This document shows positions 26,181-34,278 of a stretch of 39,562 nucleotides of DNA, piece after piece. The stretch is from an uncultured Saprospiraceae bacterium. Lineage in GTDB: Bacteria > Bacteroidota > Bacteroidia > Chitinophagales > Saprospiraceae. The stretch covers positions 1 to 39,562 of the forward strand of contig CAKZUK010000250.1 of assembly GCA_937921775.1 (NCBI GenBank), read 5' to 3'. Both the position numbers and the translations under genes were made by a program. Numbering within the stretch: the stretch's first letter is position 1; each line of letters starts with the position of its first letter. A model generated the notes under the pieces. That model was not told the DNA's origin. It searched no databases and saw only the letters and a program-made list of their open reading frames with translations.

Positions 26181-26939
26181 CTACCTAGACGCTCTAGACT
26201 TTTGCTTTTTCTCCATCTTCTCCGCTTCTATCAAACTCCCCATCAAGCTTTCCATGCTATTATAAATTTGCTGAAAAGATTCCACCTCAAAATATTGCGT
26301 CTGAATTTCACTATTAATAAAAGCTTGATTCAAAACACTAATCATGTCAAAGGAATCAATGTTGATGCTTTTGTTTTCAAAAATATGATTGGATTCTCCA
26401 AAAGAAGAAATGATACCAGCACCATAGATTTTTAAATCCCCTTTCTGACGTAACAAACCAAATTCTATAGTAAACCAGTAAAGGCGTTTGAGTTGCAAAA
26501 TGGCTTCGTCCGAATTAGTGTGGCGCATCCCAAGTTCACCAATCGCTTGCATAAAATCCGCGTATTCTTCGTTCATCAATAATGGGACGTGCCCAAAAAT
26601 ATCATGAAACATATCTGGCTCTTCTAGGTAATCCAATTGTGCTTTAGTACGCAACCAAGTGGAAGAACAAAAACGACGCTGCGCTAATAGATTGAAAAAA
26701 TCTCGCTCAGGAATCAAACCCGGTACGACCTCAATACTCCATCCTGTGGTAGCAGTTAGAGCTGCATCCAATTCTTCAAATTTGGGGATACGGTCTGCAT
26801 TCAAAACTTCCTTTAAATCAGACAAACATTCCAAATAATCTTCGCAGGCTTTGTCTTTTAGGTTTTCTATTTGACGGTTAAAAAGTATTTTCCAAACTTC
26901 AAAATCTTCTGAAGTGTACTTATCATATTCTTGTCGCAT
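26181..26939 (-). CDS. phhA: Phenylalanine 4-monooxygenase
   Basis: 252 residues, the bacterial short form. This pterin-dependent non-heme iron enzyme hydroxylates phenylalanine to tyrosine. The iron triad is visible: His112 and His117 in FHDIFGHVPLL, and Glu159 in YWFTIEFGLL. Other family features are VPGLIPERDFFNLLAQRRF (pterin site), WLRTKAQLDYLEEPD, FGESNHIF and SFQQIYNSMESL at the C-terminus. No regulatory ACT domain. No pterin-recycling gene is adjacent. Confidence 0.93.
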   Translation of the reverse strand: MRQEYDKYTSEDFEVWKILFNRQIENLKDKACEDYLECLSDLKEVLNADRIPKFEELDAALTATTGWSIEVVPGLIPERDFFNLLAQRRFCSSTWLRTKAQLDYLEEPDMFHDIFGHVPLLMNEEYADFMQAIGELGMRHTNSDEAILQLKRLYWFTIEFGLLRQKGDLKIYGAGIISSFGESNHIFENKSINIDSFDMISVLNQAFINSEIQTQYFEVESFQQIYNSMESLMGSLIEAEKMEKKQKSRASR

Positions 26940-27329
26940 GAGTTTGTAATTTTAAATTAAAAGCTTGATTTTCAATTAGATAGTTAGAGATCGTTTAATT
27001 GGAGGTCTTAAAAAACCTCCGTAAATAACAAAAAACCCGATTCCAAATGGAACCGGGTTTTTTGAATGTTAATATATATAACAATATTAATACCAAACTA
27101 TTCCAAGTCCATGACGGGATCTGAATAATAGCAGTAATAATATGTGTTGATTAATTTCATTTAATATATATCGTTTATGTTTTACGATGAGGTAAAGGTA
27201 TATGCTTTGGATATAAGATGCAACAACAACAAGGAATTATTTTTAATTAGGGTTTAACTCACTGCTATTCTGTCGCTTACATTTCTTAAATATATGATAC
27301 TTTGACAAAGCTCATGAATAAGTCATTCC
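26940..27329. other. Intergenic region upstream of phhA
   Basis: 390 bp. It holds a small hairpin GGAGGT-CTTAAAAA-ACCTCC at 27001-27020 and a terminator at 27030-27063. The rest is AT-rich and shows no gene. Confidence 0.5.
27030..27063 (-). terminator. Terminator after lipoprotein paralogue 2
   Basis: Stem AAAAAACCCG / CGGGTTTTTT with an inner TTCC/GGAA and one mismatch, flanked by A6 and T6. On the minus strand it follows the lipoprotein gene (stop at 27330) and precedes phhA. It may work in both directions. Confidence 0.75.
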
Positions 27330-29072
27330 TTATTCAATCAATACCTTGAACTCAGCATTTACTTCATATGAAAGTGAATCTTGTAAGCTTATCAAGGTGC
27401 CTTCCATTGTACCAATAATAAACGCTCCAATTTCTCCTACGGGGCTAATATCAAAATCGACGGTATTGCAGTCTAAAGTTCCTGCACAGTTTAAAGGATA
27501 AAGGAAATTATCATTGAGGGCTACCATGTAGACAAGGTGCATATTGAGTAGCCCAGGATTAGAATTAGAATCGTCACCAATGAAGCTTACATTAAAATCG
27601 TTTGAGATGAATCCAGATATTTCGAAGGTAGTCGTACCAACATAAGTTGCCATTGGATCAGGCAAAGAAAACGAAAATCCATCAATGGTGTAATTAAAAT
27701 ATTCTGTAAGATCTGTACATGCTTGAATGTTTCCCACCTCAACAGTACTAGTAGTAAGGTTAAATGATTGTTCAGTACTTTCTGTAAAATTGTCGAAGTC
27801 AAAGCCTGTTAATGTAACTTCACTTGCATCACAAATACTAATGGTGTTGTTGAAAACTCCATTTGCGTCTATCTGTAAAATACTTGAGCCCTCACCGTAT
27901 TCTACATGCACATAGCCATTGGAAACAGAATTGTTATCGCAATCAACCAAGGTGCCATTGATAGAAATAGTCGAATTGGTGTTGTCAATCGAAATTTCAG
28001 GAATAGAGCTGTCTGTGGAAAAGGGGCCGATCTCAGCTGTGTAAATCACGTTGTTGCAATTGTCTAAAACACTAATAGTTAATGGGACATCATTAGGTAC
28101 CGCACCTTGGAAAATACCGTCTTGATCAGTCAAGCCTGTACCAGAAGTAGCATTTGAAGAATTTGTAATGACAACAGTTAGATTTTCAACTCCAATGCCT
28201 CCTTTGCCGGTGACCAAACCTTCAATGAAAATATAGTTGCTAGGAACATCATAATTCCAAAACGAAAAATGACTAACAGTTCCCACATATTTATCCCCTT
28301 GCAATGTGGCTTGTCCTTCTTCCATCCAAAGTCCGCTAGACTCATCAAAATGCCAAAGCGGAATTGTTGCTGGCGCATTGGCCAATAAAGTAGCGGGTAT
28401 GTTTACTTCAATAGTTGCAGATTGCCCATCTGCAAGGTTCAGAGCTTGACCATTTTCGCCTTCTAACTCAACTCCAATCATACCATAGGTCGTTAGTTGT
28501 ACTTGCTCATTTGCAATATTGCTTGCTCTAAGATCACCTGGCATTAGTTGAGCAAGGTTTGGAGCAGTGGGGTCGAGCCAAGTGGCATATACTTTTACAT
28601 CGCCAGTGTAATTATCACCATTGGCATCTTTAATACCATTTGCTGGTAATTGAACAGAAGCTCCTCCATTAAAGTTAACTGTAGCACCATCTACCGCGCT
28701 GTAGGTACTGGCGATAAATTTTTTCGTCAACATGAAATTTGAGAAATTTTGCTTGTTCAATTTAGAACGTACAAACTTAGCATTATTGAAGTAACCATCT
28801 TTTTGGGTTGTGATCAAACTCCCATTTGAACTAATTTCTACATTCTTAAAATTGAAATAACCATTCTCATCTGTTGTCGTTGTATTGGTACTCATATTGA
28901 CCAACACCTCCGGCACAGGAACATTGAATTGGTCTGTGATTAAACCTGAAATACTTCCATTGACCAGCACTTCTGCATTGTTAGAAGGACTCTCGTCGTC
29001 ATCTTTTTTACATCCGGAGAATACTAAAGTAGTTAGTAATAAAAATGTTAGGACTGTTTTTAGTTGCTTCAT
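27330..29072 (-). CDS. Lipoprotein with carboxypeptidase-regulatory-like domain, paralogue 2
   Basis: 580 residues. The lipobox is VFSGC-KKDDD. The same order of blocks as paralogue 1: GLITDQFNVPVPEVLVNMST, NGYFNFKNVEIS, a YATWLDPTAPNLAQLMPGDLRA block, IPLWHFDESSGLW, and TVSHFSFWNYDVP. The second sandwich is IEGLVTGKGGIGVENLTVVI. The C-terminal 200 residues differ most among the three copies, suggesting a diversified ligand- or partner-binding part. It is separated from paralogue 1 only by phhA, which points to tandem duplication around an existing gene. Confidence 0.82.
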   Translation of the reverse strand: MKQLKTVLTFLLLTTLVFSGCKKDDDESPSNNAEVLVNGSISGLITDQFNVPVPEVLVNMSTNTTTTDENGYFNFKNVEISSNGSLITTQKDGYFNNAKFVRSKLNKQNFSNFMLTKKFIASTYSAVDGATVNFNGGASVQLPANGIKDANGDNYTGDVKVYATWLDPTAPNLAQLMPGDLRASNIANEQVQLTTYGMIGVELEGENGQALNLADGQSATIEVNIPATLLANAPATIPLWHFDESSGLWMEEGQATLQGDKYVGTVSHFSFWNYDVPSNYIFIEGLVTGKGGIGVENLTVVITNSSNATSGTGLTDQDGIFQGAVPNDVPLTISVLDNCNNVIYTAEIGPFSTDSSIPEISIDNTNSTISINGTLVDCDNNSVSNGYVHVEYGEGSSILQIDANGVFNNTISICDASEVTLTGFDFDNFTESTEQSFNLTTSTVEVGNIQACTDLTEYFNYTIDGFSFSLPDPMATYVGTTTFEISGFISNDFNVSFIGDDSNSNPGLLNMHLVYMVALNDNFLYPLNCAGTLDCNTVDFDISPVGEIGAFIIGTMEGTLISLQDSLSYEVNAEFKVLIE

Positions 29073-29239
29073 TTTCTTTGGATTTTACGTTTGTTAGGAA
29101 TCGATCGAATTCAGGTTTTGTATTGAGGTGCTTTAAACTAATAGACGGACTAAGAGAGGGGAGAGGTTAGGTCGGAATGGGAGAAAGAATGTAAGCTAGT
29201 AGGCATTTGGGGATGGTTTGGAGAGCTAGGAAAAGGACT

Positions 29240-29347
29240 AAATGTAAAATGTAAAACCGTAAAAGTCAAAATGTAAAAGTTTTCCCACTATCGTAAATGC
29301 GCGTTGTTTGTCACGGTATTCAGCAACTTTTACATTTTGACTTTATC
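29240..29347 (-). repeat. 108-bp palindromic repeat element, copy 2 (inverted)
   Basis: Inner arms at 29265-29281 and 29325-29341. The complement matches 22983-23090 with about three substitutions in 108 bp. It ends immediately before the stop codon of the M36 protease gene. Confidence 0.85.
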
Positions 29348-31606
29348 TTACTTCTTATAAAATTGCTTAACCATCACCTCATTCGCAGTTTGTACTTCTA
29401 AAATATAAACACCATTTGGCAAGTGCTCGACATTTATTTGAATGCGATCTGCAAAATCAATGTTGCCGATATTATGCATAATACCCGCTGCGTCTGTCAC
29501 CGAAACTTTGATGATTTGATCGCTTATGTTATTTTCCACAAACAAATAACTGTCAACTGGATTCGGATAAATTTTAACTTCCGGAAGCGCATCAAAACGA
29601 ACATTTACAATTTCGCTATAGCTAAAACTTCCATCCAAATCAGTTTGCTTTAAGCGATAATAATTGACACCTTTAGCAGGTAATCTATCAGTAAAAGCAT
29701 ATTGTTGACTAATGGCAGCATTACCATCTAAAGCATTTTGTTTGCCTAGCTCATCGAAGTGTTTACCATCTACAGATCGTTCAATGGTGTAATAATCGTT
29801 GTTGATTTCTGAAGCCGTTTTCCAAACCAAATCAACTATATTCCCTTTCTTCTCAGCAGTAAATGAAGTTAACTCAACTGGAAGTGGAACGTCTGGTAAA
29901 GTATATCCGCAACTAGTTAATTCGTCATGCATTAATGTGAGATTAGCTGTACTATATCCCATATTAATCGCTGCCTGAAAAACGGCGTTAGCTGCATCAT
30001 TCTGATTACTAGAACCATTGGTCAAACCCAGTCCACTCCAAAAAGCTTTGTCAGAATTTTCTTGCCCAATTTTATCCCAAACTTTCATCATACAGGTAGA
30101 CCATATTTGGCCATCGGTGTGAATTTGGCCAACAAGCCCTCCTGGATATGTTGCTGCATAATTGACCACACGGCCATTCCAAAAAGGATTATGTCCATCC
30201 CAAATAAATACCCAGTTGTATGTAGCATCAGCAGGATCCCAAAGTCCTAGCGATCTGTTGTAAGAAGCTGCCCAATAATCACCTGATCCTTCACTCAATC
30301 CATTTACCTGCGATAGACCACCATTGGTAACCCAGTCATGTAAACCGTGTCCCAACTCGTGATGAATTACATCGGAATCTTCTGCATCATCTACACCTCC
30401 TTCACCAAAAGAAATACGCTGAGAGCCACCGAGGTAATGACTATTATCAGCTCCATTTAATCCATGTGGATCAAAGCGAACACCAGTAGTGTAGTCTGTT
30501 GGCATAATGTCAAGGTCAAGCGTTTCATTGATATAGCGCATGGATGCATCAACGTGATAGTAGGTGTTGACTGCTTCAAAAGCATTGTCTTGCCGATTGT
30601 TGTCCCATACGGAAGTTGTTTGTTCGAACAATCCATTGTTAGGTGATTCAAAATCCTGAATTTCGGCATAAGGTCCAACTAAGCTATAATTGGTACCATC
30701 AAATGTAATGTCTAATAAGACTTTTGAAGCCAACTCTGCTTCAAGTTCAGGAGAATTGTTGTCGCTGTTGTCAGGAAATCCCGGATCGTTATAGTCGGCA
30801 TTGGCAGAAGACAGCGGGTCAGGATCAAAAACATTTCCACCACCATTGATCATGAAAAATGAAAAATGTATTGGAAGTCCTGGAGAGATTGCTTCATGAT
30901 GATCTTTGTAATAACAACCGATATCATCGAGCTTTATAATCTCTCCGCTCAGCGCATCAATGAATGCTTCCCATTCTCCTAATGGTTCTTCAGAAGCAAT
31001 GACAATGCGATAGATTAGTTTAGAATCGTTTTGATAATGCAAAACTTTTAAGTCATTACTTTCTTCAATGATTTTACCAGTGATGGCTAAGTAGTCAGCA
31101 GCGATTTGGCGTGCATCTACTGCAGAGAGGCTAGGCTCTACACTTCCCAAATCTACACCATAAGAAAAACTATTCATGACAAAGCAGACCTCTTGTCTGG
31201 AATTGATGGTGAGTGTTATCTCAGACTTATTGACCGGAAGTCCTTTGTGTAATTGACGGAAGCGAACAGTGGTACCAGCAGGTCGTGTATCGACCGCATG
31301 TAAGGAAAGGTTGTTGGCTAAGTCGTAATTGCTGAGTCCAAAAAGTGTTTTGTTATCAGCAAGATAATTACGAGCCATTTCCTCTGGGTTAGTTCCTTGT
31401 ACGGCAGTAGTAGCATTGTAAATAGCAATTGGGAATCCGGTAGTTTGATCTATTCTTTTATTTCCATCAAAGTAAGAAATAGCTTCCGGTTCATCAAGTT
31501 TGATTTCGAAACCACTAGGGAGCTTTGGTTTCTGAGCCTGTGCGCTTATTGTGTAAAGGAATGCAAACAGGAGTATCCCTAGCACTGTTTTGAATTTGTT
31601 TATCAT
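29348..31606 (-). CDS. T9SS-secreted M36 (fungalysin-type) metalloprotease
   Basis: 752 residues: a signal peptide (1-24, ending SAQAQ); a fungalysin/thermolysin propeptide and PepSY-like region (about 70-225); and the catalytic domain with zinc motif H416-E-L-G-H420 inside VIHHELGHGLHDWV and the third ligand Glu439 in GLSEGSGDYWA. Next comes a fibronectin-III-like module (about 580-675: VELTSFTA, VWKTASEINNDYYTIERS, YYRLKQTDLDG). The last 75 residues, starting KIYPNPVDSYLFVENN and ending in MVKQFYKK, are a type A T9SS sorting domain. It should be secreted and activated by propeptide removal. Likely role: extracellular protein degradation. Confidence 0.92.
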   Translation of the reverse strand: MINKFKTVLGILLFAFLYTISAQAQKPKLPSGFEIKLDEPEAISYFDGNKRIDQTTGFPIAIYNATTAVQGTNPEEMARNYLADNKTLFGLSNYDLANNLSLHAVDTRPAGTTVRFRQLHKGLPVNKSEITLTINSRQEVCFVMNSFSYGVDLGSVEPSLSAVDARQIAADYLAITGKIIEESNDLKVLHYQNDSKLIYRIVIASEEPLGEWEAFIDALSGEIIKLDDIGCYYKDHHEAISPGLPIHFSFFMINGGGNVFDPDPLSSANADYNDPGFPDNSDNNSPELEAELASKVLLDITFDGTNYSLVGPYAEIQDFESPNNGLFEQTTSVWDNNRQDNAFEAVNTYYHVDASMRYINETLDLDIMPTDYTTGVRFDPHGLNGADNSHYLGGSQRISFGEGGVDDAEDSDVIHHELGHGLHDWVTNGGLSQVNGLSEGSGDYWAASYNRSLGLWDPADATYNWVFIWDGHNPFWNGRVVNYAATYPGGLVGQIHTDGQIWSTCMMKVWDKIGQENSDKAFWSGLGLTNGSSNQNDAANAVFQAAINMGYSTANLTLMHDELTSCGYTLPDVPLPVELTSFTAEKKGNIVDLVWKTASEINNDYYTIERSVDGKHFDELGKQNALDGNAAISQQYAFTDRLPAKGVNYYRLKQTDLDGSFSYSEIVNVRFDALPEVKIYPNPVDSYLFVENNISDQIIKVSVTDAAGIMHNIGNIDFADRIQINVEHLPNGVYILEVQTANEVMVKQFYKK

Positions 31607-31842
31607 GTAGAATAAAAGTTTTGGTAAGTCTAAAATTGAGTGACGTATTGAAGATAGTGAAAAATAGAATGGATTTTACTTTAGAATCTCGATTTATGTC
31701 GTGGATTATACTACCAGACTCCGGGGTAAGAGCGCCAGAGGTAGACGCTTTTGCTTTGATTGCTAAAGAGGTTTCTGAAAACCTGATGATTGTTTTCTAA
31801 TTCAGAAATAATGTGTGTTCACATTTTTTCTGAAAAGCTAAT

Positions 31843-31875
31843 AAAAAAGAGTACCTACTGTAGCAGATACTCTTT
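31843..31875 (-). terminator. Terminator of the sigma/anti-sigma operon
   Basis: On the minus strand AAAGAGTA pairs with TACTCTTT around a 14-nt loop, followed by six T. It lies about 130 bp after the anti-sigma gene stop. Confidence 0.65.
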
Positions 31876-31913
31876 GAAAAAACTTCGATCATTATATTTT
31901 GAACGGCGCTTGG

Positions 31914-31997
31914 ATTTTGCTCTTAGCTATTGGCTTCCTTCAATGGCCTTTCTTTTGCATCTGAGGGAGGCCAAGTACCAATAGCTAAAAATCCAAC
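31914..31997. repeat. Interrupted palindrome of TAGCTATTGG/TTGGATTTT words
   Basis: The right arm CCAATAGCTAAAAATCCAA is the complement of TTGGATTTT + TAGCTATTGG, and the left arm has a 5-nt insert (GCTCT). It has the same architecture as other intergenic palindromes here: short reiterated words in the arms. Confidence 0.55.
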
Positions 31998-32004
31998 AGC
32001 CATA

Positions 32005-33621
32005 TTATTTAATCCAGTGATATCGAATACCGACTTGTAAGCCAACATTCAGATACTTTTGCTTGAGTGTATTTTCATTACTAGTTATAGAGTTTAGATG
32101 GTACTTTACAGTAGGGCTTGCCCAAATACTAAAGCTCTTGGGAAGGCGATAGCTCACACCAGTCGCAGCCATCAGACTGAATCCAGTTTGTGGTTTAAAT
32201 AAGTTAGGATTGTCTTCCAATCGAATTGGACGATTAGCAGTATCATATATTTCTCCTCGTGCCTTAAACCAAAGATTCACGGAAACACCACCTTCGACAA
32301 ACCAAGCGAAATTCTTATCTTTTTTATCGCCTTTAGCAGAATTGTAAGCCACTAAAAATGGAATGTCAATGCTGTGGTAGCGATTGTAGCTTTTCTTTTG
32401 ATTAAAAAAGGTACTTAGGTTTTCTCCATTACCTGTTGAATCAGTACGACTACCATCCATGGCATAGGTAATGGCAAGAATTTGATTGGGATCAATTACA
32501 GTAGAATCCCAAGTCGTGTAAGCATCAAAGCGTTCATTGATTTGTTCATATTCTATGCCTGACTTTAGGTAGAATCCGCTCTTGTTGTGTTGTGCCATGA
32601 AGTCCAAGTTGATGCGCACAGCGTCGAGCGAGGTTTCCATGTCGTTACGGGTTTGTAGATATTCAGCAGGAGTAGAATCGCGGTCTGACAAAGTTCGTGG
32701 CGCTGTTCCATAAGTGAAGGCTAGGCCGTTGGAAAAACTCCATTTGTTAATTTGATTTAGGTCAATTTTTTTATTGAATGTATAGCTTGGAAAATTCTCT
32801 ACGGTATCTTGCGCTTCAATAAATTGAACTGCGATATCTTGATCTGCTAATAGGAAATCGAGCTTTGAAATAAGTAATAATTCGCTTTTCGCAAATGTAT
32901 TGATATTTGCTTCAGCATTATCTGAAGTGTTTTCTTGTTTGCCGGAAGGCAATGGATCCTGATTTAGCTCTTTTTCTTCGATAGTCGTTGTTGAAGCTAT
33001 TGATGGCTCCTCATTGTTGTCAGTTGTTAGACCTGTATTGCTTGAGGGAGTACTAGGAGTATTTGAATCAGTGTTTGCTGAATTCGTTGTTTTTGTTTTA
33101 GCTGTAGCGAAACGGTCATTGCCTGTAGATGTATTTGTCTTGTTTGGTTTAGCATTATTTACAACAGTTATATCTGAATCGTTTGAGCTCCTTGAAGCCG
33201 TCTCATTTGAATGTTCATTTGGTTTTTTGTCCTCAATCGCTAAATTAGAGGATGGGCTAGTCTTGTCAGATAAGTCTGTTGTATTCGAATTTGAGCTTGA
33301 TCTTGTATTTGAATTTATATTTGAATTTGAGTTCGTACTAGTTGTTTCGTTAGCAGAGTTATTAGTTGTCGTATTTTCTATTGGATTTTCATTTTCGCTC
33401 AGTGTTCCATCGGTATTCAAAAATTGATAGGTGTAAAGTCCAGCAAGGCTAGTCAAGAGCAAAGCTCCACCTAGTAACCAAAAGATCAAGAATCTCCGTT
33501 TTGGTTTTTCTTCCACGTTTTGTTTGGCCTGAATTTTCTGCCAAAGCAAATCAGGATCAGTGGGCGTCTTGTGTTGCTCTACCTGATTTTTTATGAATTT
33601 ATCTAACCTATCTGGGCCCAT
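32005..33621 (-). CDS. Predicted dual membrane-spanning anti-sigma factor with outer-membrane beta-barrel
   Basis: 538 residues: a short cytoplasmic part (1-42, with D-P-D-L-L-W-x-K-I), one membrane helix (about 43-66, RRFLIFWLLGGALLL), a disordered Ser/Asn/Thr-rich linker (about 70-240), and a C-terminal beta-barrel (about 285-538, alternating strands such as KSGFYLKSGIEYEQ, FAWFVEGGVSVNLWF and SFSIWASPTVKYHL, ending YLNVGLQVGIRYHWIK). This is the architecture described for Bacteroides Dma proteins, where the cytoplasmic end holds an ECF sigma factor and the barrel sits in the outer membrane. It overlaps the upstream sigma gene by 19 bp, which supports the pairing. The N-terminal part is shorter than a standard zinc-binding anti-sigma domain, so sigma binding is inferred. 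Confidence 0.75.
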   Translation of the reverse strand: MGPDRLDKFIKNQVEQHKTPTDPDLLWQKIQAKQNVEEKPKRRFLIFWLLGGALLLTSLAGLYTYQFLNTDGTLSENENPIENTTTNNSANETTSTNSNSNINSNTRSSSNSNTTDLSDKTSPSSNLAIEDKKPNEHSNETASRSSNDSDITVVNNAKPNKTNTSTGNDRFATAKTKTTNSANTDSNTPSTPSSNTGLTTDNNEEPSIASTTTIEEKELNQDPLPSGKQENTSDNAEANINTFAKSELLLISKLDFLLADQDIAVQFIEAQDTVENFPSYTFNKKIDLNQINKWSFSNGLAFTYGTAPRTLSDRDSTPAEYLQTRNDMETSLDAVRINLDFMAQHNKSGFYLKSGIEYEQINERFDAYTTWDSTVIDPNQILAITYAMDGSRTDSTGNGENLSTFFNQKKSYNRYHSIDIPFLVAYNSAKGDKKDKNFAWFVEGGVSVNLWFKARGEIYDTANRPIRLEDNPNLFKPQTGFSLMAATGVSYRLPKSFSIWASPTVKYHLNSITSNENTLKQKYLNVGLQVGIRYHWIK

Positions 33622-34154
33622 GATTCTTGCTTTTTCTGATTACTTAATTTTGCGCGAAGTAGTTTTTTAGCTTTTGATAAATTGCTACGAGATGTCGCTT
33701 CTGCAATATCCAATAGTTCGGCAATTTCTTTATGAGGATATCCTTCCACTACAGCTAGGTTAAAAACCTGTCGATATCCATCTGGTAATGTATTTATCAA
33801 AGTCATCACATCTTCCGCTTGCAAATGATCGTATACGGTAGGGTGTAATTGTATTTCATCAAACTGGTCTACTGTTCGTTCATGCGTAAAGCATTTTTTG
33901 TTTAATCGTTTCAAGGCAGTGTTGATTACTATCGTTCTCATCCATGTTTCGAGCTTGCCTTTGTTGCTATCAAATTGTCGGATGGCTCCAAAAATTTTGA
34001 TAAAAGCATCTTGCAAAACATCTTCAGCATCTGCACTAATCGGAGTGTATCGTCGGCTAACAGTCAGGAGCATAGGGGAGTAATTGACCACCAGCAATCG
34101 CTGATACTTTGCGTCATTTTTTATACATCCATTTATGATATCCTGTACGGTCAT
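33603..34154 (-). CDS. ECF-family RNA polymerase sigma factor
   Basis: 183 residues. Region 2 is visible in DAEDVLQDAFIKIFGAIRQFD, followed by GKLETWMRTIVINTALKRLNK. Region 4 has LPDGYRQVFNLAVVEGYPHKEIAELLDIAEATSRSNLSKAKKLLR, a helix-turn-helix for -35 recognition. It is the partner of the overlapping dual-membrane anti-sigma gene. A minus-strand TACCTTTA at about 34223-34230, with TTA 19 nt further up, may be its own -7/-33 promoter. It probably controls envelope-related genes. Confidence 0.92.
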   Translation of the reverse strand: MTVQDIINGCIKNDAKYQRLLVVNYSPMLLTVSRRYTPISADAEDVLQDAFIKIFGAIRQFDSNKGKLETWMRTIVINTALKRLNKKCFTHERTVDQFDEIQLHPTVYDHLQAEDVMTLINTLPDGYRQVFNLAVVEGYPHKEIAELLDIAEATSRSNLSKAKKLLRAKLSNQKKQESWAQIG

Positions 34155-34278
34155 TCAGGCTTTTTAAGTTTTTCTTTTCAGAGAAAAGTGGGAGCCAAGT
34201 ATTTTGCTCGGCCCCCAGCTTTAAAGGTATTTATATTTTAAAGTCTTTTAACGACTTCTAAAAGAATTTACTTGAACT

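Larger units (their letters stand above)
31607..32004. other. Intergenic region with hairpins
   Basis: 398 bp upstream of the M36 protease. It holds the sigma-operon terminator (31843-31875) and an interrupted palindrome TTGGATTTT-(GCTCT)-TAGCTATTGG...CCAATAGCTAAAAATCCAA between about 31914 and 31997. The protease promoter must lie near its left end. Confidence 0.55.

Noticed and set aside
26940..27063. Attenuator of phhA formed by hairpins at 27001 and 27030
   Set aside because: No leader ORF with Phe or Tyr codons was found; the second hairpin is explained as a terminator of the upstream lipoprotein gene.
33014..33427. 137-codon open frame on the plus strand
   Set aside because: Mirror image of the Ser/Asn/Thr-rich linker of the anti-sigma gene; composition follows from the opposite strand.
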